63,301 nt of DNA. It comes from Acidovorax sp. CF316. Its GTDB lineage: Bacteria > Pseudomonadota > Gammaproteobacteria > Burkholderiales > Burkholderiaceae_C. A program made the translations under genes and the position numbers. Where the stretch lies: contig NZ_AKJX01000155.1 in the NCBI RefSeq assembly GCF_000276605.1, positions 1-63,301 of the forward strand. Direction: 5' to 3'. The notes beneath the pieces were generated by a model. That model did not search any database. It was given only the letters and a program-made list of their open reading frames with translations, and was not told the origin of the DNA. Numbering within the stretch: position 1 is the first letter of the stretch; each line of letters begins with the position of its first letter. Positions 37,165-48,088 of this stretch are shown here, piece after piece.

Positions 37165-37983
37165 TCAGGCCCGGGCCCGCGCCCGCGCAAACGCCAGAGC
37201 CGCCTGCAGCAGGCGCTCAAGGTGCGGCTGCACACCGGCCGCTACCTCGGGCAGGTAGTCGAACGGCAGCGCCTCCTGCATATAGCTGCACTGCGTCATC
37301 TCCAGCTGCACGGCATGCACGTTCTGCGCGGGCTGGCCATAGTGGCGCGTGATGTGCCCGCCCTTGAAGCGGCCGTTGAGCACCGCGGTGTAGCCCGGTG
37401 CGGCCTGCGCGATCGCCAGCAGCTGCTGCGCCAGCGCCGGGTCGCAGCTCTCGCCGTTGGCCGTGCCCAGGTTCAGGTCGGGCAGCTTGCCTTCGAAGAA
37501 GCGCGGCAGCACCGATCTGATCGAATGCGCGTCCCACAGCACGGCCACGCCATGGGCGGCGCGGATGCGGTCGAGTTCGGTGCGCAGCTGGGCGTGGTAA
37601 GGCGCCCAGATGGCATCGCGGCGCGCCGCCACCTCGGTGTCGTCGGGCCCATCGCCGCGCGTGTAGATGGGCGTGTCGTCGAAGGTGTCCACGGGGCACA
37701 GGCCGGTGACGCTCTGGCCAGGGTAGAGGCTGGCCCCATCGGGCGGGCGGTTCAGGTCCACCACATAGCGCGAATGCGTGGCCGCGAGGATGGAGGCGCC
37801 CATGCCCTTGGCAAAATCGTACAGGCGCTCCAGGTGCCAGTCGGTGTCGGGCACCTGGCGGCACTCGTCGGTGAAGCGCGCGGCGATGGCCGGCGGCACA
37901 TAGGTGCCGACGTGGGGCATGGACACCAGCAGCGGCACGGTGCCCTGGTGGAAGGTGAAGGCGGGTTGGGTGGTGATGCTCAT
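37165..37983 (-). CDS. hutG: N-formylglutamate deformylase (amidohydrolase) HutG
   Basis: Last step of the five-step Hut pathway: N-formyl-L-glutamate to formate and L-glutamate. The protein has 272 residues. Family motifs are VSMPHVGTYVP, DTDWHLERLYDFA, RYVVDLNRPPDG, VLWDAHSIRSVLP and KGGHITRHYGQP, the last two carrying likely metal-binding His/Asp. It is the final gene of the hut operon, 37 bases after hutF. Together with HutF it shows that this organism uses the formylglutamate route, not the direct formimidoylglutamase. Confidence 0.95.
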   Translation of the reverse strand: MSITTQPAFTFHQGTVPLLVSMPHVGTYVPPAIAARFTDECRQVPDTDWHLERLYDFAKGMGASILAATHSRYVVDLNRPPDGASLYPGQSVTGLCPVDTFDDTPIYTRGDGPDDTEVAARRDAIWAPYHAQLRTELDRIRAAHGVAVLWDAHSIRSVLPRFFEGKLPDLNLGTANGESCDPALAQQLLAIAQAAPGYTAVLNGRFKGGHITRHYGQPAQNVHAVQLEMTQCSYMQEALPFDYLPEVAAGVQPHLERLLQAALAFARARARA

Positions 37984-38020
37984 GGCGTGGGTCTCGAAGG
38001 GGACGCTTTTCAAATTTGGT

Positions 38021-39409
38021 TCATTGTGGCGCGATGGTCGCTGCACGGGCCTGGGCAAAGGCGGCGGCCGCGGTGTCATGCAGGGCATGGCGGCCGGCGG
38101 CCACGCGCTGCACGCCGCCCACCCACAGGTCCCGCAGCGCACTGGTGCGGTGGCTGCCAAACACATGGGCCGACAGCAGGGATTCCACCGGCAGCCCGGC
38201 CAGGGCAATGTGCGACGGGTCCAGCACCGCGAAATCGGCCTGCTGGCCCGCTGCCAGGCCGCCGATGGGCCGGCCCGAGGCCTGCGCCCCGCCCTGCACG
38301 GACGCGAGCCACAGGGCGGTGCCTACCTGCGGCTGTGCGGCGCTGGCCAGCACGTTGCGCTGGCGCAGCGACAGGCGCTGGCTGTACTCCAGCGCCAGCA
38401 GCTCCTCGGCCGCGTTCACGCAGGCATGGCTGTCCGAGCCCACGCCCCAGGCACCGCCATGGCCCAGCCAGCGCGGCATGTCGAAGATGCCGTCGCCCAG
38501 GTTGGCTTCCGTGGTCGGGCAGATGCCGGCCACCGCGCCGGTGCGTGCGGCATCGGCATACTCCTGTGGCGTCATGTGCGTGGCATGCACCAGGCACCAG
38601 CGGGCGTCCACAGGGGCATTTTCCAGGAGCCACTGCACGGGGCGCTGGCCACTCCAGGCCACGCAATCGTCCACCTCCTGGGTCTGCTCGGCGATGTGGA
38701 TGTGGATGGGCGCGCGCGCATCGATGGCAGTGAGGCCCTGCACGGCAGCGGCCAGGCTGTCCGGCGGCACGGCACGCAGCGAGTGCGGCGCCAGGCCCAG
38801 GCCCGCGCCCTGGGCCTTGGCCAGCGGTGCCAGGCGCTCCAGCAGCGCCAGCATGTTGTCGGTGCTGCGGATGAAGCGGGCCTGGTCCGCACGCGGAGGC
38901 TTGGCACCAAAACCGCTGGTCTGGTAGAGCACCGGCAGCAAGGTGATGCCGATGCCCGCATTGCGCGCCGCACGCAGCAGCGCGAGCGAGAGCGTGGCAT
39001 CGTCGGCGTAGGGCCGGCCGTCCCGGTCATGGTGCACGTAGTGGAACTCGCAGACCGAGGTGTAGCCTGCCTCCAGCATCTCCACGTAGAGCCAGGTGGC
39101 AATGGCCTCCAGCGACTCGGGCGTGATCTGCGCCGCAAAGCGGTACATCAGGTTGCGCCAGCTCCAGAAACTGTCCTGGCTTTCGCCGCGGTATTCGGTC
39201 AGCCCCGCGAACGCGCGCTGGAAGGCATGCGAATGCAGGTTGGGCATGCCCGGGATCACCGGGCCGGTGGCGCGCGGCGCAGCGCCGGCGGCACTGCCGG
39301 GCGCCACGGACTGCAGCCGTCCCGCCGCATCCCATTGCAGCAGCACATCGCGGGCCCAGCCACCGGACAGCAGCGCGTGCTCGGCAAACAGCATGGTGTT
39401 GGCGCTCAT
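38021..39409 (-). CDS. hutF: formimidoylglutamate deiminase HutF
   Basis: Deaminates N-formimidoyl-L-glutamate to N-formyl-L-glutamate and ammonia. The protein has 462 residues of the amidohydrolase fold. Metal-binding NLHSHAFQRAFAG (His-x-His near residue 57), IHIHIAEQTQEVDDC, CLVHATHM and GSDSHACVNAAEELLALEYSQRL are all present. The start overlaps the HisC-like gene's stop (ATGA). It feeds HutG directly. Confidence 0.96.
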   Translation of the reverse strand: MSANTMLFAEHALLSGGWARDVLLQWDAAGRLQSVAPGSAAGAAPRATGPVIPGMPNLHSHAFQRAFAGLTEYRGESQDSFWSWRNLMYRFAAQITPESLEAIATWLYVEMLEAGYTSVCEFHYVHHDRDGRPYADDATLSLALLRAARNAGIGITLLPVLYQTSGFGAKPPRADQARFIRSTDNMLALLERLAPLAKAQGAGLGLAPHSLRAVPPDSLAAAVQGLTAIDARAPIHIHIAEQTQEVDDCVAWSGQRPVQWLLENAPVDARWCLVHATHMTPQEYADAARTGAVAGICPTTEANLGDGIFDMPRWLGHGGAWGVGSDSHACVNAAEELLALEYSQRLSLRQRNVLASAAQPQVGTALWLASVQGGAQASGRPIGGLAAGQQADFAVLDPSHIALAGLPVESLLSAHVFGSHRTSALRDLWVGGVQRVAAGRHALHDTAAAAFAQARAATIAPQ

Positions 39410-40545
39410 GCAGCCACCTCCAGGATGGTGGCGAGCGCGTCGGCGAACCGCGCGTTCTCGGCCTCCGTACCGATGGAGACGCGGATGAAGGTCTCGAAAC
39501 CCGGTTCCTTCCAGGGCTTGGTGATGAGGCCCTGGGCCAGCAGCGCCTCGTTCACCGGGCCGTTGGACCGGCCGATGTCCAGGAACAGGAAGTTGGTGGC
39601 CGAGGGTGCGATGCGCAAGCCCGGCAGGGCCTGCAAGCGCTGCACCAGCACGCCGCGCAGGCGCACCGTCTCGGCCACACCGCGCTGCATGAAGGCCTCG
39701 TCGCCCCAGGCCGCCAGCGCCGCAGCCTGGGCCGCATGGTTCACGTTGAAGGGCGTGCGCACCCGGTCGAGCAACTGCACCAGCGCCGCGTCGCTCGCCA
39801 GGCCGTAGCCCACGCGCAGGCCCGCCAGGCCCCAGGCCTTGGAGAAGGTGCGCAGCACGATCCAGGGCATGGCGCGGCCCTGCAGCAGGGCCAGCACGTC
39901 GGGGTAGCCGGCCGCGTGGCAGGCGTACTCGTGGTAGGCCTCGTCCACCACGAGCAGGGTGTGCGCGGGCGTGGCAGCGAGCAGGCGCTCGAACTCCGGC
40001 GCGGTGAACATGCAGCCCACGGGGTTGGAGGGGTTGGCCAGCATGGCGATCTTGGGGCCGCGCGCCAGCGCTTCGCACCAGGCATCCACGTCGAAGCCGA
40101 GTTCGGGGGTGAGCGCCAGCAGCTCGACCTGCGCGCCCATCATGCGCGGGTAGATCTCGTACAGGCCGAAGGCCGGGCGCTGCGTGAGCACGCGATCGCC
40201 CTGCGACAGGAAGGCCTGGCACAGCATCTGCAGGATATCCTCGGAGCCATTGCCCACGACGATTCCCTCGGGCGCCACTCCCGTGCGTGCGGCGATGGCG
40301 GCGCGCAGCGCGGTGCAGTTGGCATCGGGGTAGGTGCCCACGCGCGCCGCCAGGTCCACCAGGGCGCGCGCCACGGCGGGGCTGGCACCGTAGGGGTTCT
40401 CGTTGCTGGCCAGGCGCGCGATCTCGGTCACGCCGTAGCGCTCACGCACGGCGTCGGACGACAGGCCCGCGTTGTAGGCGGGCAGAGGCGGCACCTCGGG
40501 GCGGGCCAGGGCAGCGATGGCGGAAACAACAACAGCAGCGTTCAT
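39406..40545 (-). CDS. HisC-like aminotransferase (histidinol-phosphate / histidine:2-oxoglutarate type)
   Basis: A class I/II PLP aminotransferase of 379 residues. The PLP lysine is K236 in RTFSKAWGLAGLRVGYG. SNENPYG (47-53) and ANPSNPVG match HisC. Within a histidine-catabolic operon it is unlikely to serve biosynthesis; I infer it interconverts imidazole-pyruvate and histidine. It overlaps both the FAD oxidase stop and the hutF start by ATGA junctions, so stoichiometric co-translation is expected. By sequence alone it would be annotated histidinol-phosphate transaminase. Confidence 0.93.
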   Translation of the reverse strand: MNAAVVVSAIAALARPEVPPLPAYNAGLSSDAVRERYGVTEIARLASNENPYGASPAVARALVDLAARVGTYPDANCTALRAAIAARTGVAPEGIVVGNGSEDILQMLCQAFLSQGDRVLTQRPAFGLYEIYPRMMGAQVELLALTPELGFDVDAWCEALARGPKIAMLANPSNPVGCMFTAPEFERLLAATPAHTLLVVDEAYHEYACHAAGYPDVLALLQGRAMPWIVLRTFSKAWGLAGLRVGYGLASDAALVQLLDRVRTPFNVNHAAQAAALAAWGDEAFMQRGVAETVRLRGVLVQRLQALPGLRIAPSATNFLFLDIGRSNGPVNEALLAQGLITKPWKEPGFETFIRVSIGTEAENARFADALATILEVAA

Positions 40546-41933
40546 AGGTCGAATACCTTGCCGGGGTTCATGAGATGGAGAGGGTCCAGCGCCTGCTTGA
40601 TGGCGCGCATGGCGGCCAGCTCGGCCGGGGTGCGGCTGGCGTGGAGGTAGGGCTTCTTGTGCAGGCCGATGCCATGCTCGGCCGAGACGCTGCCGCCGAA
40701 GGCCGCCACCTGGGCATACACCAGTTCCTCGACCGCGCCCTCTTCCCCGTTCACGGTGGAGGCATCGGTGGACATGTGCAGGTTGCCATCGCCGATATGG
40801 CCGAAGAACACGGTGAGGTGCCCTGGCCAGCGGGCAGTCAGCGCGGCGCGGCACTCCTGCGCAAACCGGCCGATGTCGGCCTGCGGCAGGCTCACGTCGA
40901 AGTTGATGGGCGGGTGCATGTTGGCAGGCAGTTCGGCAGTCGCCTCGCGGATCTTCCACAGCGCGCGGGCCTGCGCTTCGGACTGGGCGATGGCCGCATC
41001 GCTGGCCTCGCCGGACTCCATGGCTTCGCCCAGCACCTCCTCCAGCGCATCGCGCAGGCCGGCTTCGTCCTGGCCACCCACGTCGATGAGTGCAGCAAAG
41101 GGGTGCGGCACCTCGAAGGGCTCGCGCAGGCTTTGCCAGCGCAGGGAGGCCTCGACGAAATCGCGCCACATGAGTTCGAAGGCCGACAGCGCGCCCGGAA
41201 AGCGCCCCTGCAGCCGGGCCAGCAGCGCCAGCGCGGCATCGAAATCGGGCAGCGCCACCAGGGCCGTGGCCCGGGCGCGCGGCAAGGGCCGCAGGCGCAG
41301 CAGCGCGCGCGTGACCACGCCCAGCGTGCCCTCGGCGCCGATGAACCACTGCTTGAGGTCGTAGCCCGTGTTGTTCTTGAGCATGGGCCGCAGCATGGGC
41401 AGCACCGCGCCATCGGCCAGCACCACCTCCAGGCCCAGCACCTGTTCGCGCACCATGCCGTACTGCAGCACGCCATTGCCGCCGGCATTGGTGGAAACGG
41501 CCCCGCCCACCTGGGCCGATCCGCGCGCACCGAAGTCCACGCCGAACTGCAGGCCCACGGCGAGCGCGGCCTCCTGCACGGCCTGCACGGTGGCACCGGC
41601 CTGCACCGTGAGCGTGGCAGAGCGTGCGTCCACCGCCTCGATGGCGTTCATGCGGTCCAGCGACAGGGCCACACCGCCCGCACAGGGCACGGCCGCCCCG
41701 GCCAGCCCGGTCAGGCCGCCCTGCGGCACCACGGGCACGCGGTGCGCATGGCACAGGCGCAACAGGGCCGAGACTTCCTCGGTGCTGCGCGGGCGCACCA
41801 GCGCCAGCGGTGGCACGGGGGCCGTGCCGCTCCAGTCGGTGTGGTGGCGCTCTGGCACGGCATCGCCCACCTGCACGCGGTCGGCACCGAGCGCATCGAC
41901 CAGCGCCGCCAGGAATTCGCTGTGCGTGGCCAT
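40542..41933 (-). CDS. GlcD-type FAD-binding 2-hydroxyacid dehydrogenase
   Basis: An FAD-linked oxidase that dehydrogenates a 2-hydroxy acid, 463 residues. The PCMH-type FAD domain (about 40-220) has ALVRPRSTEEVSALLRLCHAHRVPVVPQGGLTGLAGAAVP and GGAVSTNAGGNGVLQYG. The C-terminal cap has the metal-site phrase GHIGDGNLHMS and EHGIGLHKKPYL. Relatives are D-lactate, glycolate and D-2-hydroxyglutarate dehydrogenases. In this operon, next to a HisC-like transaminase, imidazole-lactate is a plausible substrate (inference). It starts four bases after hutI ends. Confidence 0.92.
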   Translation of the reverse strand: MATHSEFLAALVDALGADRVQVGDAVPERHHTDWSGTAPVPPLALVRPRSTEEVSALLRLCHAHRVPVVPQGGLTGLAGAAVPCAGGVALSLDRMNAIEAVDARSATLTVQAGATVQAVQEAALAVGLQFGVDFGARGSAQVGGAVSTNAGGNGVLQYGMVREQVLGLEVVLADGAVLPMLRPMLKNNTGYDLKQWFIGAEGTLGVVTRALLRLRPLPRARATALVALPDFDAALALLARLQGRFPGALSAFELMWRDFVEASLRWQSLREPFEVPHPFAALIDVGGQDEAGLRDALEEVLGEAMESGEASDAAIAQSEAQARALWKIREATAELPANMHPPINFDVSLPQADIGRFAQECRAALTARWPGHLTVFFGHIGDGNLHMSTDASTVNGEEGAVEELVYAQVAAFGGSVSAEHGIGLHKKPYLHASRTPAELAAMRAIKQALDPLHLMNPGKVFDL

Positions 41934-41937
41934 GGAC

Positions 41938-43200
41938 TCAGGCCCCTTTCACGATGCGCCCCTGGCGCACGATGGTGCGTGCGGGCTTGTGGCCGAACCA
42001 GTAGGCCAGCTCCGCGGCCTCGGCAAAAGGCCAGAGCACGAAGTTGGCCGGCCGGCCCGATGCGATGAGGCCATGCGTGTCCTGCAGCCCCAACGCGCGC
42101 GCGGCATGCACGGTGATGCCAGCCAAAGCCTCGGGCACCGTCAGGCGGAACAGCGTGCAGGCCATGTTGGCCATGAGCAGCAGGCTCAAGGCAGGCGAGG
42201 TGCCAGGGTTGTGGTCGGTGGACACGGCCATGGGCACGCCGGCCTCGCGCAGCGCGGCGATGGGCGGCAGGTGCGTGTCGCGCAGCGTGTAGTAGGCGCC
42301 GGGCAGCAGCACGGCCACGGTGCCGGCCTGCTTCATCGCAGCGATGCCCTCCTGCGACAGATGCTCGATGTGGTCGCACGAGAGCGCACCGTAGCGCGCG
42401 GCCAGCGCGGAGCCACCCATGTCCGAGAGCTGCTCGGCATGCAGCTTGACGGGAATGTCCAGCCGCTGTGCGGCCTGAAAGACCTGCTCCGTCTCGGCCA
42501 GCGTGAAGGCGATGCGTTCGCAGAACACATCCACCGCGTCCACCAGGCCCTCGGCAGCCAGCGCAGGCAGCATCTCGTTGCACACCAGGTCGGTGTAGTC
42601 CTGGCTGCGGCCCGCGTACTCGGGCGGCAGCGCATGCGCGCCCAGGAAGGTGGTGCACACGGTCACGCCCAGCGCCTCGCCCAGGCGGCGCGCCACGCGC
42701 AACTGCTTGCGTTCGTGTTCCAGCGCCAGGCCATAGCCCGACTTGATCTCGATGGCGCACACGCCCTCGTCCAGCAGCGCCTGCAGGCGCGGCAGGGCCA
42801 GGGCGAGGAGTTCGTCCTCGCTGGCTTCGCGCGTGGCGCGCACCGACGAGACGATGCCGCCGCCGGCCCGGGCCACCTCTTCGTAGGTGGCGCCCGCCAG
42901 GCGCATGGCGAATTCGTTGGCGCGCTGGCCGCCATAGACCAGGTGCGTATGGCAGTCCACCAGGCCCGGCGTGGCCAGGGCGCCCCGCGCATCATGGCGC
43001 GGCAAGGCATTCCAGGCCGCAGGCCAGGCATTCTCTGGCCCCACCCACTGCACGGTGTCGCCCTGCACCACCACGGAGGTGGCGGTACCCTGGGGCACAG
43101 GCACATCGGGTACGCACAGGCCGGGGGCCGGGCGCAGGCCGATCCAGATGCCGTCGGCGGAGGGATGGCTTTGAGGGGTGGGAATGGGTGTGGGTGTCAT
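41938..43200 (-). CDS. hutI: imidazolonepropionase HutI
   Basis: Hydrolyses 4-imidazolone-5-propanoate to N-formimidoyl-L-glutamate. The protein has 420 residues. Metal-binding [17 protein letters not shown] near residue 90, [31 protein letters not shown] and [22 protein letters not shown] are all typical. The first 35 residues are Pro-rich and atypical, and an alternative start could lie further in. It follows hutD by ten bases and precedes the FAD oxidase. Confidence 0.96.
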   Translation of the reverse strand: MTPTPIPTPQSHPSADGIWIGLRPAPGLCVPDVPVPQGTATSVVVQGDTVQWVGPENAWPAAWNALPRHDARGALATPGLVDCHTHLVYGGQRANEFAMRLAGATYEEVARAGGGIVSSVRATREASEDELLALALPRLQALLDEGVCAIEIKSGYGLALEHERKQLRVARRLGEALGVTVCTTFLGAHALPPEYAGRSQDYTDLVCNEMLPALAAEGLVDAVDVFCERIAFTLAETEQVFQAAQRLDIPVKLHAEQLSDMGGSALAARYGALSCDHIEHLSQEGIAAMKQAGTVAVLLPGAYYTLRDTHLPPIAALREAGVPMAVSTDHNPGTSPALSLLLMANMACTLFRLTVPEALAGITVHAARALGLQDTHGLIASGRPANFVLWPFAEAAELAYWFGHKPARTIVRQGRIVKGA

Positions 43201-43210
43201 GGGCAAACAG

Positions 43211-43786
43211 TCAGTCGGAGGGTTCCATGTCCAGGTCGATCCAGGCCAATGCCGGATCGGCATCCAAAGGCTCCAGCGCATTTTCGGCGGTGCCATCGCT
43301 CCACCACAGTCCCTGGCCGGGCTCCAGCACCTCTTCACCGCAGCGCCAGCGCCCGCGCAGCACCATGCACAGGCCGGCGCGTGCGCGCCCTGCCACGCGC
43401 GCATGGCCGGTCACCTGCAGGCCGCCGTGCCAGCGGCCGCGGCGCACCATGAGGTTGAAGTCGGTGGAGGTGCCGCCCAGCATGGCGCAGTCCACCGGCA
43501 CGTCGCCCTTGAAGGCCAGCGGTTGCCAGGGCTGGTCCAGGTCGTGGTCCAGTTGCCCGTCGTCCGAGCGCAGATGCACCCCGTCGCCGTCGAGCAGCAT
43601 GATCTGCCGGTCCACGCCCGGGAAGGCCGAGAACGGGCCCGCTGCGGCAATCGTGGCCACGCTCACGCGCCACTCGAAACCATCCATGCCGGCGCCCTGC
43701 GGCCAGCAGGCCAGCTCGCGGGTGCTGCCGCCACCGTTCTTCCAGGGCACGCTGGGGGTGGATGCCAGGTCAAAAAACTGCACCAT
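43211..43786 (-). CDS. hutD: HutD-family protein
   Basis: A cupin-like protein found in hut operons that is thought to limit over-induction, probably by binding urocanate or formyl-urocanate. The protein has 191 residues. The HutD signature [17 protein letters not shown] is near the N-terminus; [43 protein letters not shown] and [10 protein letters not shown] follow. The ATG at 43786 starts on the typical MVQFFDL; a start at 43819 is possible. Confidence 0.93.
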   Translation of the reverse strand: MVQFFDLASTPSVPWKNGGGSTRELACWPQGAGMDGFEWRVSVATIAAAGPFSAFPGVDRQIMLLDGDGVHLRSDDGQLDHDLDQPWQPLAFKGDVPVDCAMLGGTSTDFNLMVRRGRWHGGLQVTGHARVAGRARAGLCMVLRGRWRCGEEVLEPGQGLWWSDGTAENALEPLDADPALAWIDLDMEPSD

Positions 43787-43860
43787 GTTCAGTGCTCCCA
43801 CGCTGGAGCAGCCAGCCAAAAAACCATCGCACTCATCGAAAAATCAGTCATCGTTGTCGG

Positions 43861-44613
43861 TCAATGCAAAACCAGCTGGCGCGAGATGCGCGCAGCGGCC
43901 ACCACGGCCATGCGGATCAGGGCTTCTTCCTGCCCGCTGGCACGCACGATCGGTGCCATCAGCGTGATGGCACCCACGGACTGGCGCGAGGCGCCGAACA
44001 GCGGCACGCTGCAGCCCCAGACGCCGGGGTCCACCTCGCCGGCGGTCATGGCAAAGCCCGCCTTGCGGATGGCATCGGTCTCGCGCTGCGCGGCGTCGCG
44101 CTCGGGCGTGCCCGCGCCCCACTGGCTGTCGAGCACCGCGGCGCGCACGGCCTCGGGCAGGTGGGCCAGCACGCACTTGGCCGAGGCCCCGGCGCGCAGG
44201 GGCACGCTGCGCCCCTTCTCGAACGAGCAGCGCAGCGAGTGCTGGCTCTCCACCATGTCCAGGCAGATGGCCTGGTCGTTCACGGCCACGATCAGGCCCA
44301 CGCTCTCCTGCGATTGCTGGGCCAGGTCCACCATGTCGGGCCGCGCCTGGCGCACCAGGTGCGAGGCCAGGTCGAAGCCCAGCGCCAACTGCAGGCTGAG
44401 CGGGCCGGGGGCGTAGAAACCATCGCTCTCCAGCACGAAACCCCAGCGCTTGAGCCGCGCGAGCTGGCGATACAGCGTGCTGCGCGCCAGGCCCGTGCGC
44501 TCCATGAGCTCAGCCGCAGGCATGGACTTGCCCTGCTGGGCCAGCACGGCCAGCACCTGCAGCACCCGGTCGGCCGTGGGCACGGTGGCCAGGGTGGACG
44601 CATCCTTGGGCAT
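43861..44613 (-). CDS. IclR-family transcriptional regulator within the hut operon
   Basis: A 250-residue regulator. The N-terminal winged HTH (about 14-75) has ADRVLQVLAVLAQQGKSM and LMERTGLARSTLYRQLARLKRWGFV. The C-terminal effector domain (about 85-245) has VDLAQQSQESVGLIVAVNDQAICLDMVESQHSLR and the VDPGVWGCSVPLFG segment. It lies between hutU and hutD in the same direction, 38 bases after... the hutU stop on the transcript side, and 74 bases before hutD. Its target and effector are unknown; a second, substrate-specific layer on the downstream genes is plausible. Confidence 0.9.
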   Translation of the reverse strand: MPKDASTLATVPTADRVLQVLAVLAQQGKSMPAAELMERTGLARSTLYRQLARLKRWGFVLESDGFYAPGPLSLQLALGFDLASHLVRQARPDMVDLAQQSQESVGLIVAVNDQAICLDMVESQHSLRCSFEKGRSVPLRAGASAKCVLAHLPEAVRAAVLDSQWGAGTPERDAAQRETDAIRKAGFAMTAGEVDPGVWGCSVPLFGASRQSVGAITLMAPIVRASGQEEALIRMAVVAAARISRQLVLH

Positions 44614-44651
44614 GTCTCGGTGCCTCGGAAAAAGCGCTGTCCTGCCGGCGC

Positions 44652-46379
<1,728 letters not shown>

Positions 46380-46429
46380 GGTGATCTCCTGGTCAACGGG
46401 TGCGAAAAGCGGTGGATGGATGGGACAGT

Positions 46430-48013
46430 TCAGGCGTGGCTGGGCAGGCACTGGGTCAGCGGTGCGGGCCAGGCCGATTCGAGCGCCCACAGGCGCATGG
46501 CCTCGATGTCGGGCGCCAGGTAGCGGTCCTGCTCGAGGAAGGCCACGCGCTGGCGGATGGCGGCGAGCTGCGCTTCAACGAGCGCGGAGCTCTTGAGCCA
46601 GGAGGTGGCAACGGCGCCTGGGGCCGGCACGCGCTCGAAGTCGATGCCCTGGGCCGCGGCCATGGCCTCGATGCCGACGATGACGGCGGTGTTGCGCACC
46701 ATCTCGGAGAGGCGGCGTGCGCCGTAGGTGGCCATGGAGACATGGTCCTCCTGGTTGGCCGAGGTCGGCAGGCTGGTCACGCTGCTCGGGTGGGCCAGGC
46801 ACTGGTTTTCGGCCGCGAGCGCGGCGGCCGTGACCTGGGCGATCATGAAGCCTGAGTTCACGCCGCTGTCGCGGATCAAAAAGGCCGGCAGGCCGGACAG
46901 GCCGGTGTCCAGCAGCAGCGCCAGGCGGCGCTCGGAGATGGCACCGATCTCGGACACGGCCAGCGCAATGATGTCGGCCGCGAAGGCCACGGGTTCGGCG
47001 TGGAAGTTGCCGCCCGAGATCACCTCGCCGGTGTCGGTGAAGACCAGCGGGTTGTCGGACGCGGCATTGGCCTCGATGCGCAGCACGCGTGCAGCGTGCG
47101 TGAGGTTGTCCAGGCAGGCGCCCATGACCTGGGGCACGCAGCGGATGGAATACGGGTCCTGCACACGGCCGCAGTTCGGGTGCGAGGGGTCGATCTCGCT
47201 GCCGTCGAGCAGGCCGCGCACGGCGGCCGCCACGGCGATCTGCCCGGCCTGGCCGCGCGCTTCGTGGATGCGGGCATCGAAAGGCTTGACCGAGCCCTTG
47301 ATGGCTTCGAGCGACAATGCGCCCGACACCAGGCCGCCGGCCAGCACGCTCTCGGCCCCGAACAGGCCGGCCAGCGCCAGCGCGGTGGACACCTGCGTGC
47401 CATTGAGCAGCGCCAGCCCTTCCTTGGGGCCCAGCACGAAGGGCGCCAGGCCCACGGCGGCCATGGCCTCGCGGCCGCCGACCACCTTGCCGTCGACCTT
47501 GGCCTGGCCCTCGCCGATGAGCACGCAGGCCAGGTGGGCCAGCGGCGCCAGGTCGCCCGAGGCGCCGACCGAGCCCTTGGCCGGGATCACCGGCAGCACG
47601 TCGGCATTGGCCAGGGCCAGCAGGGCATCGACCAGGGCCGGGCGCACGCCCGAGTGTCCGCGCGCCAGGCTCACGGCCTTGGTGGCCAGCACCATGCGCA
47701 CCACGGGGTCGGGCAGCGCCTCGCCCGTGCCCACGCTGTGCGACAGCACCAGATTGCGCTGCAGCTCGGCCAGGCGGTCATGGGCGATCTTGGTGCTGGC
47801 CAGCTTGCCGAAGCCGGTATTGATGCCGTAGACCACCTGGTCCTCGTCCACGATGCGCTGCACGGTGGCCTCGGAGGCCTGCATGCCGGCCAGGGCCGCG
47901 GGGTCCAGCGCCAGGCGCACGCCACCGGCGCTCACGCGGCGCAGTTCGGCCAGGCTCACCTGTCCGGGGCGCAGCAACAGGGTGCTTGGGGATACAGAGG
48001 TTGCAGTGGTCAT
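46430..48013 (-). CDS. hutH: histidine ammonia-lyase HutH
   Basis: Deaminates L-histidine to urocanate, the entry step of the pathway. The protein has 527 residues. The Ala151-Ser152-Gly153 triad in [14 protein letters not shown] forms the MIO prosthetic group. [11 protein letters not shown] (62-72), NGTQ and [10 protein letters not shown] are also typical. The ATG at 48013 has AGGA upstream; that site overlaps the palindrome TGTATATACA, so repressor binding would sit at the translation start region. It is the first gene of the hutH-hutG operon. Confidence 0.97.
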   Translation of the reverse strand: MTTATSVSPSTLLLRPGQVSLAELRRVSAGGVRLALDPAALAGMQASEATVQRIVDEDQVVYGINTGFGKLASTKIAHDRLAELQRNLVLSHSVGTGEALPDPVVRMVLATKAVSLARGHSGVRPALVDALLALANADVLPVIPAKGSVGASGDLAPLAHLACVLIGEGQAKVDGKVVGGREAMAAVGLAPFVLGPKEGLALLNGTQVSTALALAGLFGAESVLAGGLVSGALSLEAIKGSVKPFDARIHEARGQAGQIAVAAAVRGLLDGSEIDPSHPNCGRVQDPYSIRCVPQVMGACLDNLTHAARVLRIEANAASDNPLVFTDTGEVISGGNFHAEPVAFAADIIALAVSEIGAISERRLALLLDTGLSGLPAFLIRDSGVNSGFMIAQVTAAALAAENQCLAHPSSVTSLPTSANQEDHVSMATYGARRLSEMVRNTAVIVGIEAMAAAQGIDFERVPAPGAVATSWLKSSALVEAQLAAIRQRVAFLEQDRYLAPDIEAMRLWALESAWPAPLTQCLPSHA

Positions 48014-48020
48014 GGGTTGG

Positions 48021-48036
48021 TCCTGTATATACAAGT
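48021..48036. promoter_or_regulatory. probable HutC operator before hutH
   Basis: TGTATATACA (48024-48033) is a perfect 10-bp palindrome at the expected position between the hutC terminator and the hutH start. It fits the TGTA-N2-TACA pattern described for HutC in pseudomonads. It lies only 10 bases before the hutH ATG and touches the ribosome-binding site. Confidence 0.75.
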
Positions 48037-48047
48037 TGGCACAAGCG

Positions 48048-48077
48048 AAAAAAACGGGATGCCTGCCACCGGCAGGC
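48048..48077 (-). terminator. rho-independent terminator of hutC
   Basis: On the minus strand, GCCTGCC (48077-48071) and GGCAGGC (48067-48061) form a 7-bp GC-rich stem with a GGT loop. After six bases comes a run of seven T residues (48054-48048). It lies 11 bases after the hutC stop and separates the transporter-hutC unit from hutH. Confidence 0.85.
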
Positions 48078-48088
48078 GTCCTGGATAC

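Noticed and set aside
39406..40545. HisC-like gene considered as the housekeeping histidine-biosynthesis enzyme
   Set aside because: It is translationally coupled within a histidine-degradation operon with no biosynthesis genes nearby, so a catabolic paralogue is more likely, although only a genome check can settle it.
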